Positions 34,347-43,574 are shown, numbered from the stretch's first letter. The stretch: DNA of 51,909 bases from Planctomycetota bacterium (GCA_020848275.1 JADLAK010000038.1:1-51909), one strand, 5' to 3'. A program made the numbers and translations. Notes: generated by a model not told the origin, from the sequence alone.

Positions 34347-35759
34347 CTATCTTGATCCCACGAGTTCGCGCGCACCCGCCGCCATCACCGCTTCAATTTC
34401 ACTGACCGTTTTGGGGGCGTCCTTGGTAAGCACTTCCGGGTCGCCCTTGGTCACCAGCACGTCGTCCTCGATGCGCACGCCAATGCCCTTGTACTTCGCG
34501 GGCACGTCGTCGCGCTCGGCCGCGATGTAAATCCCGGGCTCGACGGTCAGCACGCAACCGGGTGCGAGTTCGCGCCACTTCTCGCCATAGCGGTAGACGC
34601 CGACGTCGTGCACGTCCATGCCCAGCCAGTGGCTGGTGTTGTGCATGTAGAATTCGCGGTAGGACTTCGGCGCCTTGTCGTTCTTGGGGTCCTTCTTCTT
34701 GTTTTTGACGTCTTCGTCCCACTGCTTCTGGTCAGCGATGATCTTCTTGGGATCGCCCTTGAGCAGCCCCATAGCGACCATGCCTTCCGTCAGCACCTCG
34801 ACGGACTTCCAGTGCACGTCCATGAACGGCACGCCGGGCCGACATTTGTCGATGCTGGCAAGCTGCGCCTTCAGCACCCACTCATAGACTTCTTTCTGGG
34901 CGGCGCTGAACTTGCCGTTCACGGGCCAGCAGCGCGTGATGTCGCTGGTGTACATCGCCACTTCGCAGCCCGCGTCCATCAAGATCAGGTCGCCGTCTTT
35001 GCACACCATGTTGTTCTCGTGGTAGTGCAGGATGTTGGCGTTGTCGCCCGATGCGACGATGCTCGGATAGCCCAGACGCTGGCTGCCGCCTTTTTTGCAG
35101 GCGTATTCAAACTCGGCCTGAACCTGGTACTCGAACATGCCCGGGCGCGTGGCCGCCATCGCGGCACGATGGCCGGCCGAGCCAAGTTTGCCCGCGGCGC
35201 GCATGAAACCGAGGTCATCGTCGTTCTTGATCAGGCGCATTTCGTGCAGGATTTCGGAGGGGTCGTGGAGTTCCGTGGGCGCATTGTGACCCTGACGCTT
35301 CATCGCGCGGACCTTGTTCAGCCACCCCATGACGCGTTTTTCGAACTCGTCGTCGTCGCCGAGGTGCACGTAAAGAACCTTGTTGTTTTTCACGTAGTCG
35401 GGCAACACCTTCTCGATTTCCTCGATGGCGAACGCCGCATCGGCGCCGTAAACACTCTTGGCGCCTTCAGGCCCGGCGCGTCGGCCGTTCCAGATTTCCA
35501 TCGTCTTGTCGCGCGGCGGCACAAACAGCACGAACTTGTGCTCGGCGTGGCCGGGCGTGAGGATCGCCAGCGACCCGGGCTCTTCAAAACCCGTGAGGTA
35601 GAAGAAATCGCTGTCCTGGCGGTATTCGAAGTAAACGTCGCCGTTGCGCAGCCGCATGGACTGGGCCGGAATGACGGCCACACCCCCGACCATGCGTTTC
35701 ATGAACTCGGCGCGGCGGCGTTTGAAGATATCGGCGTTGAAATGGGCTGAGCTGCTCAT
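34347..35759 (-). CDS. pepP: Xaa-Pro aminopeptidase (M24B)
   Basis: 470 residues from ATG 35759. It removes N-terminal residues that precede proline. The five metal ligands of the pita-bread fold are all present: Asp262 (LMDAG), Asp273 (TSDITR), His377 (NTSHWLGMDVH), Glu407 (VEPGIY) and Glu431 (VRIEDD). The N-terminal domain contains FYLTGFEEPGS, typical of the PepP branch. A 30-residue Lys/Asp-rich insertion (about 341-370) stands before the His ligand; it also occurs in some relatives. The reading frame is open upstream to 35831 without homology. Cytoplasmic. Confidence 0.92.
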   Translation of the reverse strand: MSSSAHFNADIFKRRRAEFMKRMVGGVAVIPAQSMRLRNGDVYFEYRQDSDFFYLTGFEEPGSLAILTPGHAEHKFVLFVPPRDKTMEIWNGRRAGPEGAKSVYGADAAFAIEEIEKVLPDYVKNNKVLYVHLGDDDEFEKRVMGWLNKVRAMKRQGHNAPTELHDPSEILHEMRLIKNDDDLGFMRAAGKLGSAGHRAAMAATRPGMFEYQVQAEFEYACKKGGSQRLGYPSIVASGDNANILHYHENNMVCKDGDLILMDAGCEVAMYTSDITRCWPVNGKFSAAQKEVYEWVLKAQLASIDKCRPGVPFMDVHWKSVEVLTEGMVAMGLLKGDPKKIIADQKQWDEDVKNKKKDPKNDKAPKSYREFYMHNTSHWLGMDVHDVGVYRYGEKWRELAPGCVLTVEPGIYIAAERDDVPAKYKGIGVRIEDDVLVTKGDPEVLTKDAPKTVSEIEAVMAAGARELVGSR

Positions 35760-35825
35760 GTTCGTCCTCGTATGTCCGGAGAGCCAGTGTAGCCCAAGTC
35801 GCCAGTTGTTTGCAGAGGCGTATTT

Positions 35826-36258
35826 CACCACAGAGTCACAGAGGCGCAGAGAGCTACCACTGGCCGTTCTTTCTTCGAACGATCCCGTCCTTCAGCAATG
35901 GAACATTGAAATTGATCAATAGGCCCAACGGGATGCCTGTAAGCTTCAAGTAGGTCAGCAGTTGGGCTTCATGAACGGGAAGAATCTTTTCCACCGCTTT
36001 AAGCTCAACAATGATGAGCCCCTCGACAACGAGGTCCAGTCTATAGCCGCAGTCCAGCCGGACCCCCTTGTACTCAACTGGCAAGGGCTTCTGTCGTTCG
36101 AAGGCTATTCCCGCCGTAGCCAACTCAAAACAAAGGCATTCTTCGTAGGCTGACTCGAGAAGGCCCGGCCCAAGGGCTTTGTGAATCTCGATGCAAAAGC
36201 CAATAATACGCTCGCTCAGCGCATTGATTCTCTGTGCCTCTGTGTCTCTGTGGTTCAT
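35826..36258. mobile_element. Putative GxxExxY unit: gene inside a CACAGAGG word-repeat inverted pair
   Basis: Left arm 35826-35853 (CACCACAGAGTCACAGAGG and CGCAGAGAG) and right arm 36228-36255 (TTCTCTGTGCCTCTGTG words) are reverse complements, about 375 bases apart. The GxxExxY gene fills the loop exactly: its stop codon (35854-35856) touches the left arm, and its first ten codons, giving [10 protein letters not shown], are the right arm. The architecture is the same as the short word-repeat hairpins of this window, but with a gene as loop. Mobility is inferred. Confidence 0.6.
35854..36258 (-). CDS. GxxExxY protein (PD-(D/E)XK-like fold)
   Basis: 134 residues. The name motif is GLLESAY at about 31-37, followed by the conserved Y-SAY-E-L region. 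Downstream, [20 protein letters not shown] has the Asp-x(n)-Glu-x-Lys pattern of PD-(D/E)XK nucleases (residues about 70-92), then [16 protein letters not shown]. Function of the family is not established as far as I know. The N-terminal [10 protein letters not shown] is translated from the flanking repeat; a later start is possible ([13 protein letters not shown] is where conserved sequence starts), but no other ATG or GTG fits nearby. It stands between secA (22 bases upstream, same strand) and pepP. Confidence 0.9.
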   Translation of the reverse strand: MNHRDTEAQRINALSERIIGFCIEIHKALGPGLLESAYEECLCFELATAGIAFERQKPLPVEYKGVRLDCGYRLDLVVEGLIIVELKAVEKILPVHEAQLLTYLKLTGIPLGLLINFNVPLLKDGIVRRKNGQW

Positions 36259-36280
36259 GCTTTTGCCGTGTTACGACCGG

Positions 36281-39200
36281 TTATCCCGTGGCGGCTTCGA
36301 GGTCGGCGGCCTGGTGGCATTTCTTGTACTTCTTGCCGCTGCCGCACCAGCAATCTTCGTTGGGGCCGGGCTTCTTGTTTTTCTCGCGCGCCATGAAGCC
36401 GGTGTTGGCGCCGGGCTTTGACGCCTGGTCCATCTGCTTGCGGGTTTCGGTCTGGCGTGCAGTCGCCGTGGCCGTTGCCGTGTTGGCGCCCGCTGATGTG
36501 CTCGTGATCTGCTGCGTCGCGGGGCGCGTGGGCGTCGCCGCAATTTCGCGCATGGGCGGCGGCTCGTCGAACTGCACCTCGATGCGGAAGAGCGTGCTGA
36601 CCACTTCCATGTCGACCTCGTCGAGCATCAGGTCGAACGCTTCCTTGCCCTGCTTCTTGTAGGCGTCCTTGGGATCCTTCTGGGCGTAGCTTTCCCAGTG
36701 GATGCTGCCCTTGATGACGTCGAGGTTGCGCAGGTGGTCCTTCCAGTGTTGATCCAAAGACTGCAATAACAAATAGCGCTCAAGCTGGCGCATGCGGCCG
36801 TAATTGGCCCGGCCCGCGGGCGTTTTCATCAGTTGGCCCGCCTGGTCGGCGCAAATCCTCTTTTCGCGGTCCTCGTAAAGCTTGAGGATGCGATCAATCA
36901 AAGCCTGCTGGACTTTCTTGACGTGCTCCGGCCCGCCGCTGCCCTTAGGCAGGCTGGCGGGGTCGAGGTCGGTGTTGGTCGCGCGCTTGAAATCGGCTGC
37001 GATGCCCGCGAGGTTCCATTGCTCCGTGCGCTCGGGATTCTTGATGTGTTTTTCGAGGCTCGCCATGCACACGTTGTGCAGACGGTTCTGGATCGCGTCG
37101 CGCAGGCGCTCGCTGTGGACCTTGCCGCGGTGCGTGATCGCGAGGCGATACGAACATTCCTCGACAGTCTGTTCGCGCAGCGCATCCTCGGGGATTTCGA
37201 CTTCCTTTATTTCGTCGGCCCAGTGCGAAAGCTTGTTGGCCGCTGTTGCGCCGATTTTGGTGCGGTCGGTCGGGTTGTCGACTTTGTCCGCTTCCTTGAC
37301 CACCGCAAGCACCTGCTTGCGCATTTCGCCCTGCACATCGAGGAAATCCGCGCGCGTCATGCCCGCCAGGAAGATTTGTCTCATCCCGTAAATGGCCTTG
37401 CGCTGGCCGTTGTTGACGTCGTCGTATTCGATCAGGTTTTTGCGGATGTCGAAATTGCGCTGCTCAACCTTCTTCTGCGCCTTCTCGACACTGCGCGTCA
37501 CCATGCCCGCCTGGATTGGCTGGCCGTTTTTCAGGCCCAGTCCCTGCATCAACGCCTTCATGCGCGGACCCGCGAACATGCGCATCAGGTCATCGTCGAG
37601 GCTGATGAAGAACTGGCTGCTGCCCGGGTCGCCCTGGCGGCCGCAACGGCCGCGCAACTGGTTGTCAATGCGGCGGCTTTCATGGCGTTCGGTGCCCATG
37701 ACCTGCAGGCCGCCAAGCTTGACGATCTCATCGTGTTCGGCTTCGCACGCGGCCTTGAACTGCGAGGCGCGTTCTTCTGACAGGCGGTCAAACGCGATTT
37801 CCGCCGCAAGCATGGTTTCGACGGGGATGCGCCAGGTGTCGGCGGTTTTGTATTCCTCAGGCAGGAAGTTCGCGATCGCCACGCCTTCTTTGTTGAGCTG
37901 TTGCAGGCCCATGTATTTCGGGTTGCCGCCCAGCAAAATATCGGTGCCGCGGCCGGCCATGTTGGTGGCGACGGTGATCTGCCCTTTGCGGCCGGCCTGG
38001 GCAATGATCTCGGCTTCGCGCGCGTGGTATTTGGCATTGAGCGTGTTGTGCTCAAGCCCGCGCGCCTTCAGCAGCTTCGACAGGTGCTCCGACTTTTCGA
38101 CGCTGGTCGTGCCCACAAGGATCGGGCGGCCTTCCTTGTGGATCTTGTCGATCTCGTCGGCAATAGCGTTCCACTTTTCGTCTTCACTGCCATAGATCAG
38201 GTCGTCGTTGTCCTGGCGAATCAGCGGTCGGTTGGTCGGGATGGCGATGACTTCGAGCTTGTAAATCTTGTCGAACTCCGCGGCCTCGGTCATTGCCGAG
38301 CCCGTCATGCCCGCAAGCTTGCTGTAGCTCTTGAAGTAGTTCTGCAGGGTAATGGTCGCCAGCGTCTGGCTCTCGGCGCGGACCTTGATGCCTTCCTTGG
38401 CTTCAACGGCCTGGTGCAGGCCCTCCGACCAGCGGCGGCCGTGTTGCAGGCGGCCCGTGAATTCGTCGACGATCACGATTTCCGGCCCGTCGTCACCGTC
38501 AAACACCACGTATTCCTTGTCGACCTTGTAAAGGAAGTTGGCGCGCAGGGCCTGCTCGATCATGTGCGGCCATTCCATGTGCACGCCGTCGTACAGGTGC
38601 TTCACTCCCAGCGCTTTTTCGACCTTGCCAACGCCTTGCTCCGTCAGCATGCACTGGCTTTCCTTCTCCTTGATCTCGAAGTCGAATTTGCCGATTTCTT
38701 CGTTGTACAGCAGCTTGTCCATCACCGCCGCTTTGCCATGCTTCTTCTCGATCTCGAAGCGCAACTCCTCGGCGTCTTTGCCCTTGAGTGTCTTGGCGAT
38801 CACGTCGGCCCTGGCGTACTTGGCCGAGAAATCCTCGGCGGGGCCCGAAATAATCAGCGGCGTGCGCGCTTCGTCGATCAGGATGCTGTCCACCTCGTCG
38901 ATAATCGCGTAATGCAGTTCGCGCTGGCACTGCTGGCGCGCATCCAGTTTCATGTTGTCGCGCAGATAATCGAAGCCGAACTCGTTGTTCGTCCCATAGG
39001 TCACGTCGCAGGCGTACATCGCGCGGCGTTCCTCATTGTCCATGTCGGTCAGAATGTAGCCGCACTTCATGCCAAGCAGCGCCAGCACGCGACCTTGTTC
39101 TTCGGAGTCGCGGCGGGCGAGGTAATCGTTGACCGTGACGACGTGCACGCCGCGGCCGTCGAGCGCATTGAGGTAAGCCGCGAGCGTCGCGACAAACGTT

Positions 39201-39577
39201 TTGCCTTCGCCTGTCACCATTTCGGCGATGCGTCCGGAATGCAGAACCATGCCGCCCATCAACTGGACGGGGAAGTGCGCCTTGTAGGGCAGGTCTTCGC
39301 CCGTGCGCGGGTCCTTGACCATGCGCTTGTTGCCCAGCACGCGCCAGCTTGCCTCGCGCACCAGAGCAAAGGCCTCGACCATAAGGTCATCGAGCGATTC
39401 ACCGTTGCGGCGGCGCTCCTTGAGGCGCGCGGTATGGTGCTTCATCTCCTCATCGGGGAGTTTGTTGGTCTCGGGAAACAAGGCCATCACCTGCTTGACC
39501 TTGGGCCAGAAGCCTTTGACGAGGCGCTCGTTGCGCGAGCCGATGAAGAAACGCAGTACGGTGTCGAGAACAGCCAT
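36281..39577 (-). CDS. secA: Preprotein translocase ATPase SecA
   Basis: 1098 residues. The motor that drives unfolded proteins through SecYEG. Walker A-type motif VTGEGKTF at 121-128, DEAD-type DEVDSILIDEARTP at 217-230, and MAGRGTDI in the second ATPase domain (about 546). The C terminus carries the zinc-binding SEC-C motif CWCGSGKKYKKCH, which binds SecB and lipids. It is nearly 200 residues longer than in E. coli; the extra lies mainly in the helical scaffold/wing domains and a Thr/Ala-rich linker (about 1030-1070). The start gives MAVLDTVLRFFIGSRNERLV. The gap upstream carries a word-repeat hairpin 10 bases from the start codon. Confidence 0.98.
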   Translation of the reverse strand: MAVLDTVLRFFIGSRNERLVKGFWPKVKQVMALFPETNKLPDEEMKHHTARLKERRRNGESLDDLMVEAFALVREASWRVLGNKRMVKDPRTGEDLPYKAHFPVQLMGGMVLHSGRIAEMVTGEGKTFVATLAAYLNALDGRGVHVVTVNDYLARRDSEEQGRVLALLGMKCGYILTDMDNEERRAMYACDVTYGTNNEFGFDYLRDNMKLDARQQCQRELHYAIIDEVDSILIDEARTPLIISGPAEDFSAKYARADVIAKTLKGKDAEELRFEIEKKHGKAAVMDKLLYNEEIGKFDFEIKEKESQCMLTEQGVGKVEKALGVKHLYDGVHMEWPHMIEQALRANFLYKVDKEYVVFDGDDGPEIVIVDEFTGRLQHGRRWSEGLHQAVEAKEGIKVRAESQTLATITLQNYFKSYSKLAGMTGSAMTEAAEFDKIYKLEVIAIPTNRPLIRQDNDDLIYGSEDEKWNAIADEIDKIHKEGRPILVGTTSVEKSEHLSKLLKARGLEHNTLNAKYHAREAEIIAQAGRKGQITVATNMAGRGTDILLGGNPKYMGLQQLNKEGVAIANFLPEEYKTADTWRIPVETMLAAEIAFDRLSEERASQFKAACEAEHDEIVKLGGLQVMGTERHESRRIDNQLRGRCGRQGDPGSSQFFISLDDDLMRMFAGPRMKALMQGLGLKNGQPIQAGMVTRSVEKAQKKVEQRNFDIRKNLIEYDDVNNGQRKAIYGMRQIFLAGMTRADFLDVQGEMRKQVLAVVKEADKVDNPTDRTKIGATAANKLSHWADEIKEVEIPEDALREQTVEECSYRLAITHRGKVHSERLRDAIQNRLHNVCMASLEKHIKNPERTEQWNLAGIAADFKRATNTDLDPASLPKGSGGPEHVKKVQQALIDRILKLYEDREKRICADQAGQLMKTPAGRANYGRMRQLERYLLLQSLDQHWKDHLRNLDVIKGSIHWESYAQKDPKDAYKKQGKEAFDLMLDEVDMEVVSTLFRIEVQFDEPPPMREIAATPTRPATQQITSTSAGANTATATATARQTETRKQMDQASKPGANTGFMAREKNKKPGPNEDCWCGSGKKYKKCHQAADLEAATG

Positions 39578-39587
39578 AGAATCCCTT

Positions 39588-39683
39588 GGAATTGCGAATT
39601 GCGAATTTCAGATTGCGAATTGAACTGCAACTGTCGCGGGTTTTGACGTAAATCCGCAATCCGCAATTTGCAATCCGCAATCG
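39588..39683. repeat. Word-repeat hairpin, GAATTGCG family
   Basis: Left arm 39588-39625 (GAATTGCGAATTGCGAATTT words) and right arm 39651-39683 (AATCCGCAATCCGCAATTTG words) are imperfect reverse complements. It lies between the divergent starts of secA and the 39745 gene, so any terminator role would be awkward. Confidence 0.85.
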
Positions 39684-39744
39684 TCGATGCCGGTTATACT
39701 CCGTGGCCACGGTAATAAAACGGCCTTTGCCCGGCGAGTATGCC

Positions 39745-41214
39745 ATGATTCGCAAAACCTCCCTCGTATTTGCCGCCCTCGCAGCGATTTGCGCGCTTGC
39801 GACATCCACGGATGCCCAGCCCGCAAACCGCAACCTCGAGCTTCGCGTTTTCAAGCTATGCCGCGGTTATTTGCGCCCGATGACGGCAACGGCCAATCGC
39901 CTGCGCGAAATCAAGGCCTTGGACACTTTGACACCCGCCGGCCATAGCGAGGGCGTGACGCGCTTCAAGCTGACGACGGCGATGCAAGATTCGGAAGTCG
40001 CGGAAGCCTTGGGCCTGAGCCTGATCCACGCCGAGGGCGACGTGCTTGAACTCGCGCCCCAGGGCAGCGATGACGCGGGCATGGAGGCGCGCCCCAAGCT
40101 GCTTGACATCGTGCAGGCTATCCGTGCTCGCGTAGTGATCGACGAAAACGGATCGGCCGTGCCGATCTTCAGCGCCGAGGAGACCAAAAGCACCGCTGCC
40201 TGCCTTGCCAAGCTTGGCCTCAAGCCCGCACGCTTCGACGGCGAATTCTTCAAACAGGCGGACTACCACATAGAGCAGACGCAATTCGCAGGCATTTACA
40301 CGATCTGGGCGGGAAAGGCTTATGCGGGCCTGCCCGTCGCCGCACCGTCGCTCTATGGCATCAAGGATGAACGCGCGTCGCTTGAGCCAGACCAAGAATC
40401 GCCCTTTGTCGGCTGCAAACTTGCGATGGGGCGCTGGACCAACGGTTTCTTCTGGGTTGATCCCGCCGGCTGCGAACTCAACGACTACGGCTTTGACCGC
40501 AGCGCCACAATCGCCAAACCCCGCAAGGAACTTGCCGTGCAGGCGGGCGCCAAGCGTGTACGCCAGTTGCTGCTCGCGGCGGCGAAGATGCGCCAAAGCG
40601 ATGATTACAAGGACAAGGAAGCGAAGGACCTGCCGACGGGGTTCCTGAGTGACTGGTCGTTGACCTCGGCGCTCAAGCTCGACAACAAGAACCGCGACTA
40701 CAGCTTATGGCAGCATTATCCCGACGAAAGTTTCCACCTTGGCTGGATCGAGGACGGCGGCAAGGTCAAGGCCCGCGTGCGGGCGCATCACGCCGTTCAC
40801 CCGCTGTATCTCGATGGCGCAGTTGATGCGGGGGCATCGCTTGAGGGCGTCAGCGACAAAGACCCGTCGACGCTGAAAATGGAATGGCTCGTCGCGCCCG
40901 AAGAGAGCGCCGAGGTCTTCCGCGCACGTGCCGATGAGGCCGACAAGACCTTTGGCGTGATATCGGCTGCGCTGTTTGAGGCGGGTGTCGACAGCCTCGA
41001 TGGACTGTGGGGCAAGCTCAACGGGCCGGCGCTGAAGGTTCTGAAGGTGGCCGAGCAGACCCTGCGCGGCGCGAGTTTTGGCGCGCGCGACTATTCGATT
41101 TCACGCCAGATGCTGGACGACGTGGTGATTGAGGTCGGCAGCGCGGCCACTGGCGGCCGGCGCTGGCAACTGTTGGACGTCAAGAACAAGAAGGTAATCC
41201 GGACCGGGCAGTAA
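39745..41214 (+). CDS. Secreted protein, unrecognised
   Basis: 489 residues from ATG 39745. Signal peptide MIRKTSLVFAALAAICALAT with probable cleavage after TDA-Q. The mature protein has no domain I recognise. It contains five or so Cys residues (such as KLCRG, GCKLAMG, AGCELND) that may pair in the periplasm, and a helix-rich centre (RKELAVQAGAKRVRQLLLAA). The last 120 residues are Ala- and Asp-rich. An upstream ATG at 39703 is in frame but would destroy the signal peptide. A nested repeat pair follows the stop codon. Confidence 0.75.
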   Translation: MIRKTSLVFAALAAICALATSTDAQPANRNLELRVFKLCRGYLRPMTATANRLREIKALDTLTPAGHSEGVTRFKLTTAMQDSEVAEALGLSLIHAEGDVLELAPQGSDDAGMEARPKLLDIVQAIRARVVIDENGSAVPIFSAEETKSTAACLAKLGLKPARFDGEFFKQADYHIEQTQFAGIYTIWAGKAYAGLPVAAPSLYGIKDERASLEPDQESPFVGCKLAMGRWTNGFFWVDPAGCELNDYGFDRSATIAKPRKELAVQAGAKRVRQLLLAAAKMRQSDDYKDKEAKDLPTGFLSDWSLTSALKLDNKNRDYSLWQHYPDESFHLGWIEDGGKVKARVRAHHAVHPLYLDGAVDAGASLEGVSDKDPSTLKMEWLVAPEESAEVFRARADEADKTFGVISAALFEAGVDSLDGLWGKLNGPALKVLKVAEQTLRGASFGARDYSISRQMLDDVVIEVGSAATGGRRWQLLDVKNKKVIRTGQ

Positions 41215-41218
41215 ATAC

Positions 41219-41381
41219 TTTTCCACGGAAGACACGGAATTCACGGAGAAAAAACAGTAAAAATTTTCTCACGCCAAGTCGCCAAGAGATTCTTGGATAA
41301 CGCGTGTCGCTTGGCGGCTTGGCGTGATGCCCGCAGTTGTCTTTGGTTTTCTTCAGTGCCTTCCGTGTGTTCCGTGGAAAA
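41219..41381. repeat. Nested word-repeat hairpins (CACGGAA outside, CGCCAAG inside)
   Basis: Outer arms are 41219-41248 (TTTTCCACGGAAGACACGG words) and 41352-41381 (its complement). Inner arms are 41269-41288 (TCACGCCAAGTCGCCAAGAG) and 41308-41327. The inner hairpin is nearly identical to 19035-19154. The outer left arm starts 5 bases after the stop codon. Confidence 0.9.
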
Positions 41382-41411
41382 ATGCTGTTCGATTTTCATT
41401 GAGAGGCCGCC

Positions 41412-41828
41412 ATGTCCCGAATCATCTTTGCAACGCTGGTCTTGACGGTTTGCGCCTTTGTCACCGCTTGCGGCGAGGCCAATACGCCTCCGAAGGTCGA
41501 GAAGATGCCGTTTTCGGGCGCGCCGGACCGTACCGCCGTCGACATGGCCGTCACGGGTGAGGCTCGCGCCGCCATGGGCACGATCAAGGACCGCCTCAAG
41601 ATCATGTGGAAGATGAACTACGAGGGCAACGCCGACAAGCTGTTCAAGGCGGTGGGAGGCCCCATGACCGAGGCCAAAGCCAACCAGCATCTTGGCGGCA
41701 GCCTGGATTCCAACAATTACAAGACGACGGACTACACCATCACTCACATGGGCGGCACCAAGTTCAATATCTCCGCCGCAGCGGGCACGCCCAAGTACAT
41801 CCAGCAGGACTTCGACCTGACGCAGTAA
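41412..41828 (+). CDS. Small lipoprotein
   Basis: 138 residues. Signal peptide of lipoprotein type, MSRIIFATLVLTVCAFVTAC, with lipobox VTAC and Cys20 as the lipidated residue; Gly and Glu follow, which favours outer-membrane sorting. The body is a compact mixed domain (about 45-138) with a glycine-containing LGGSLDSNNYKTTDYTI strand and ends in DFDLTQ. I do not recognise the domain; it resembles type IV pilin-like globular heads only in length and in the YKTTDYTI/GTKFNISA pattern, and that is weak. Followed by a strong bidirectional hairpin. Confidence 0.8.
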   Translation: MSRIIFATLVLTVCAFVTACGEANTPPKVEKMPFSGAPDRTAVDMAVTGEARAAMGTIKDRLKIMWKMNYEGNADKLFKAVGGPMTEAKANQHLGGSLDSNNYKTTDYTITHMGGTKFNISAAAGTPKYIQQDFDLTQ

Positions 41829-41850
41829 CGCCGTTTCGTTTGCTTTCAGG

Positions 41851-41913
41851 CCCGCAGGGCCGGGGGATCGGCCGGCAAGCGCCGGTCGGATCACCATCCC
41901 CCGCCCTTGCGGG
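41851..41913. terminator. Large two-stem hairpin between convergent genes
   Basis: Outer arms CCCGCAGGGCCGGGGGAT (41851-41868) and its near complement (41896-41913) enclose a perfect inner stem CGGCCGGC/GCCGGTCG (41869-41888). It lies between convergent stops at 41828 and 41934. Neither side has a T tract, so it may block read-through or stabilise 3' ends rather than act as a classical terminator. Confidence 0.5.
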
Positions 41914-41933
41914 CGGGGCTGATGGGCAAGCCG

Positions 41934-43061
41934 TTACGCGCCGGCGAATTTGTGGCCGCAACTGATGCAGAACTTCGCGCCGGGCTGGTTCTCGGCCTTG
42001 CATTCCGGGCAGGTCGGCTTGGTGCCGGTTTTGAAACCACATTCGCCGCAGAATTTCGCCTCGGCGTGCATCTGGGCGCCGCAACTCGGGCAGCGTTTCT
42101 CGACCACCATGGCGTTGCCGCAATGGGCGCAGAAGCGCGAGTCCTTGCGGTTGACGCCCTGGCACTTCGGGCATGCGACGTAGTCCTCGGGCTTGCGGCC
42201 GGTTTCCTGAAGCTGCTGGGCCTGCGCCGAGTTGACGGTGTTGGCGATCATGCCGGGCATCATCATGCCCATCATCATCGCGCCCGCGCCGCCGGCCTGG
42301 CCCTGGTTCTGCGCCATGTCGCGCATGGCTTGCGCCGCCTGGTATTGGGCGAACTGGCCCATGTTGCCGATTGCGCCCATTTCGGCGCGCTGGTCGATGG
42401 CTTTCTGGACGCTGTCGGGCAGGTTGACGCTGGTGATGAAGAAGTCGACCAGGCGAAGGCCGAACTTGGCGAATTCGCCGTCGAGGCTGGGCTTCATGGC
42501 CTCGGAGATTTCTTTGTAGTGCCCGGGCAGATCGAGGATCGACTTCAAGTTCATGCCGAGCCAGTCGGTCGTGCGGCTGACGATGAGGTCGCGAAGATAG
42601 TCTTCGATCTCGTCAGTGCGGAAACTGTCGTCCTGGCCGACGATACTGTTGATGAACACCAGCGGCTCTACGACCTGGATGGTGTAGCGACCAAAGCCGC
42701 GGGCGCGCACGATGCCGAAATCCTTGTCGCGCAGGGCAATCGGCTCTTTCGTGCCCCACTTTAAGTCAGTGAAGACTTTCGTGCTTACAAAGTAGACCTC
42801 GGTGCGGATCGGCGATTTAAAACCCCAGGGCAGGCTGAGCAGCTTGGTGATCACCGGGATGTTCATCGTGGTAACGGTGTGGCGGCCCGGACCGAAGACG
42901 TCGGCGGCCTTGCCGCCCACGCACATCACAGCAACCTGGTTTTCACGCACGATGCACTGGCCGCCGAGCTTGAACTCGGCGCTGCCGCGCTCGGGAATGC
43001 GGTGGGAAATTTCGTCGCGGCGCGATTCCTGGTATTCGAGAATTTCGAGGAACAAGCCCAT
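41934..43061 (-). CDS. SPFH-domain protein with three C-terminal zinc ribbons
   Basis: 375 residues. The N-terminal 240 residues are an SPFH/band 7-like domain of the YdjI type (FKLGGQCIVRENQVAVMCVGG; GRYTIQVVEPLVFINSIVG; LVDFFITSVNLPDSVQKAID). A Met/Gln/Gly-rich linker (MMMGMMMPGM) follows. Then come three CxxC...CxxC zinc ribbons (CPKC to CAHC, CPSC to CGEC, CPEC to CISC, about 300-372). In Bacillus the related YdjI acts with a phage-shock-like membrane stress system; no PspA homologue is seen here. No membrane helix, so probably peripheral at the membrane. Start at 43061 (MGLFLEILEYQESRRDEISH) fits the family. Confidence 0.85.
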   Translation of the reverse strand: MGLFLEILEYQESRRDEISHRIPERGSAEFKLGGQCIVRENQVAVMCVGGKAADVFGPGRHTVTTMNIPVITKLLSLPWGFKSPIRTEVYFVSTKVFTDLKWGTKEPIALRDKDFGIVRARGFGRYTIQVVEPLVFINSIVGQDDSFRTDEIEDYLRDLIVSRTTDWLGMNLKSILDLPGHYKEISEAMKPSLDGEFAKFGLRLVDFFITSVNLPDSVQKAIDQRAEMGAIGNMGQFAQYQAAQAMRDMAQNQGQAGGAGAMMMGMMMPGMIANTVNSAQAQQLQETGRKPEDYVACPKCQGVNRKDSRFCAHCGNAMVVEKRCPSCGAQMHAEAKFCGECGFKTGTKPTCPECKAENQPGAKFCISCGHKFAGA

Positions 43062-43147
43062 AGTCGTCTCCTGCCCAGTGATTGTGCAACGATGCTACCT
43101 ACCCCGGCACGCCGGGTGAATTCCAAAGCGGCGGGCGTTGTGTAAGG

Positions 43148-43573
43148 CTAGACTTTGAAGCTGAACACGTCGGGTGAGACGTGAAAGAACGAGGCCACTT
43201 TGCCGACTTGCTCACGAGTGAGTTTGCGCTTGCCTGACAACACCGCCGAAATGGTGGACTCCGCGATACCGGTTTTTTGCGCCAGCGCAGCCTGGGTTGT
43301 GGGCTTTTGCTCAATAAGAAATTCGAGCATTCCGGCGTCACTGGCCGGCTCGATGGGGTAATGAACATCCTCGTAATCGCCAATGATATCGCCGAGCAAA
43401 TGGAGATAAGCATCTTCCTCCGGCGTGCGGTACTTGCCCTTGTCGAGCAAAGCATTGAGCACTTCGGTCGCCGCATCGAGCTCCTGCTCAGAATTAATGG
43501 GCAACAATGGGAACTTGCGCATTAACTTGAAATACCGGTTCAAGTCGATTTTGGGTGCTGATTTTACACGCAT
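43148..43573 (-). CDS. higA: HigA-type antitoxin
   Basis: 141 residues from ATG 43573. The C-terminal half is a Cro/C1-type helix-turn-helix (ALAQKTGIAESTISAVLSGK, about 95-115). The N-terminal half (ELDAATEVLNALLDKGKYRT, then EEDAYLHLLGDII) is typical of HigA antitoxins, which bind the toxin and repress their own operon. The start codon is 1 base after the toxin stop codon (TAAcATG on the minus strand), so translation is coupled. The frame is open to 43612, but the upstream codons lie in the toxin gene. A palindrome that may be its operator is at 43918. Confidence 0.85.
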   Translation of the reverse strand: MRVKSAPKIDLNRYFKLMRKFPLLPINSEQELDAATEVLNALLDKGKYRTPEEDAYLHLLGDIIGDYEDVHYPIEPASDAGMLEFLIEQKPTTQAALAQKTGIAESTISAVLSGKRKLTREQVGKVASFFHVSPDVFSFKV

Positions 43574-43574
43574 G

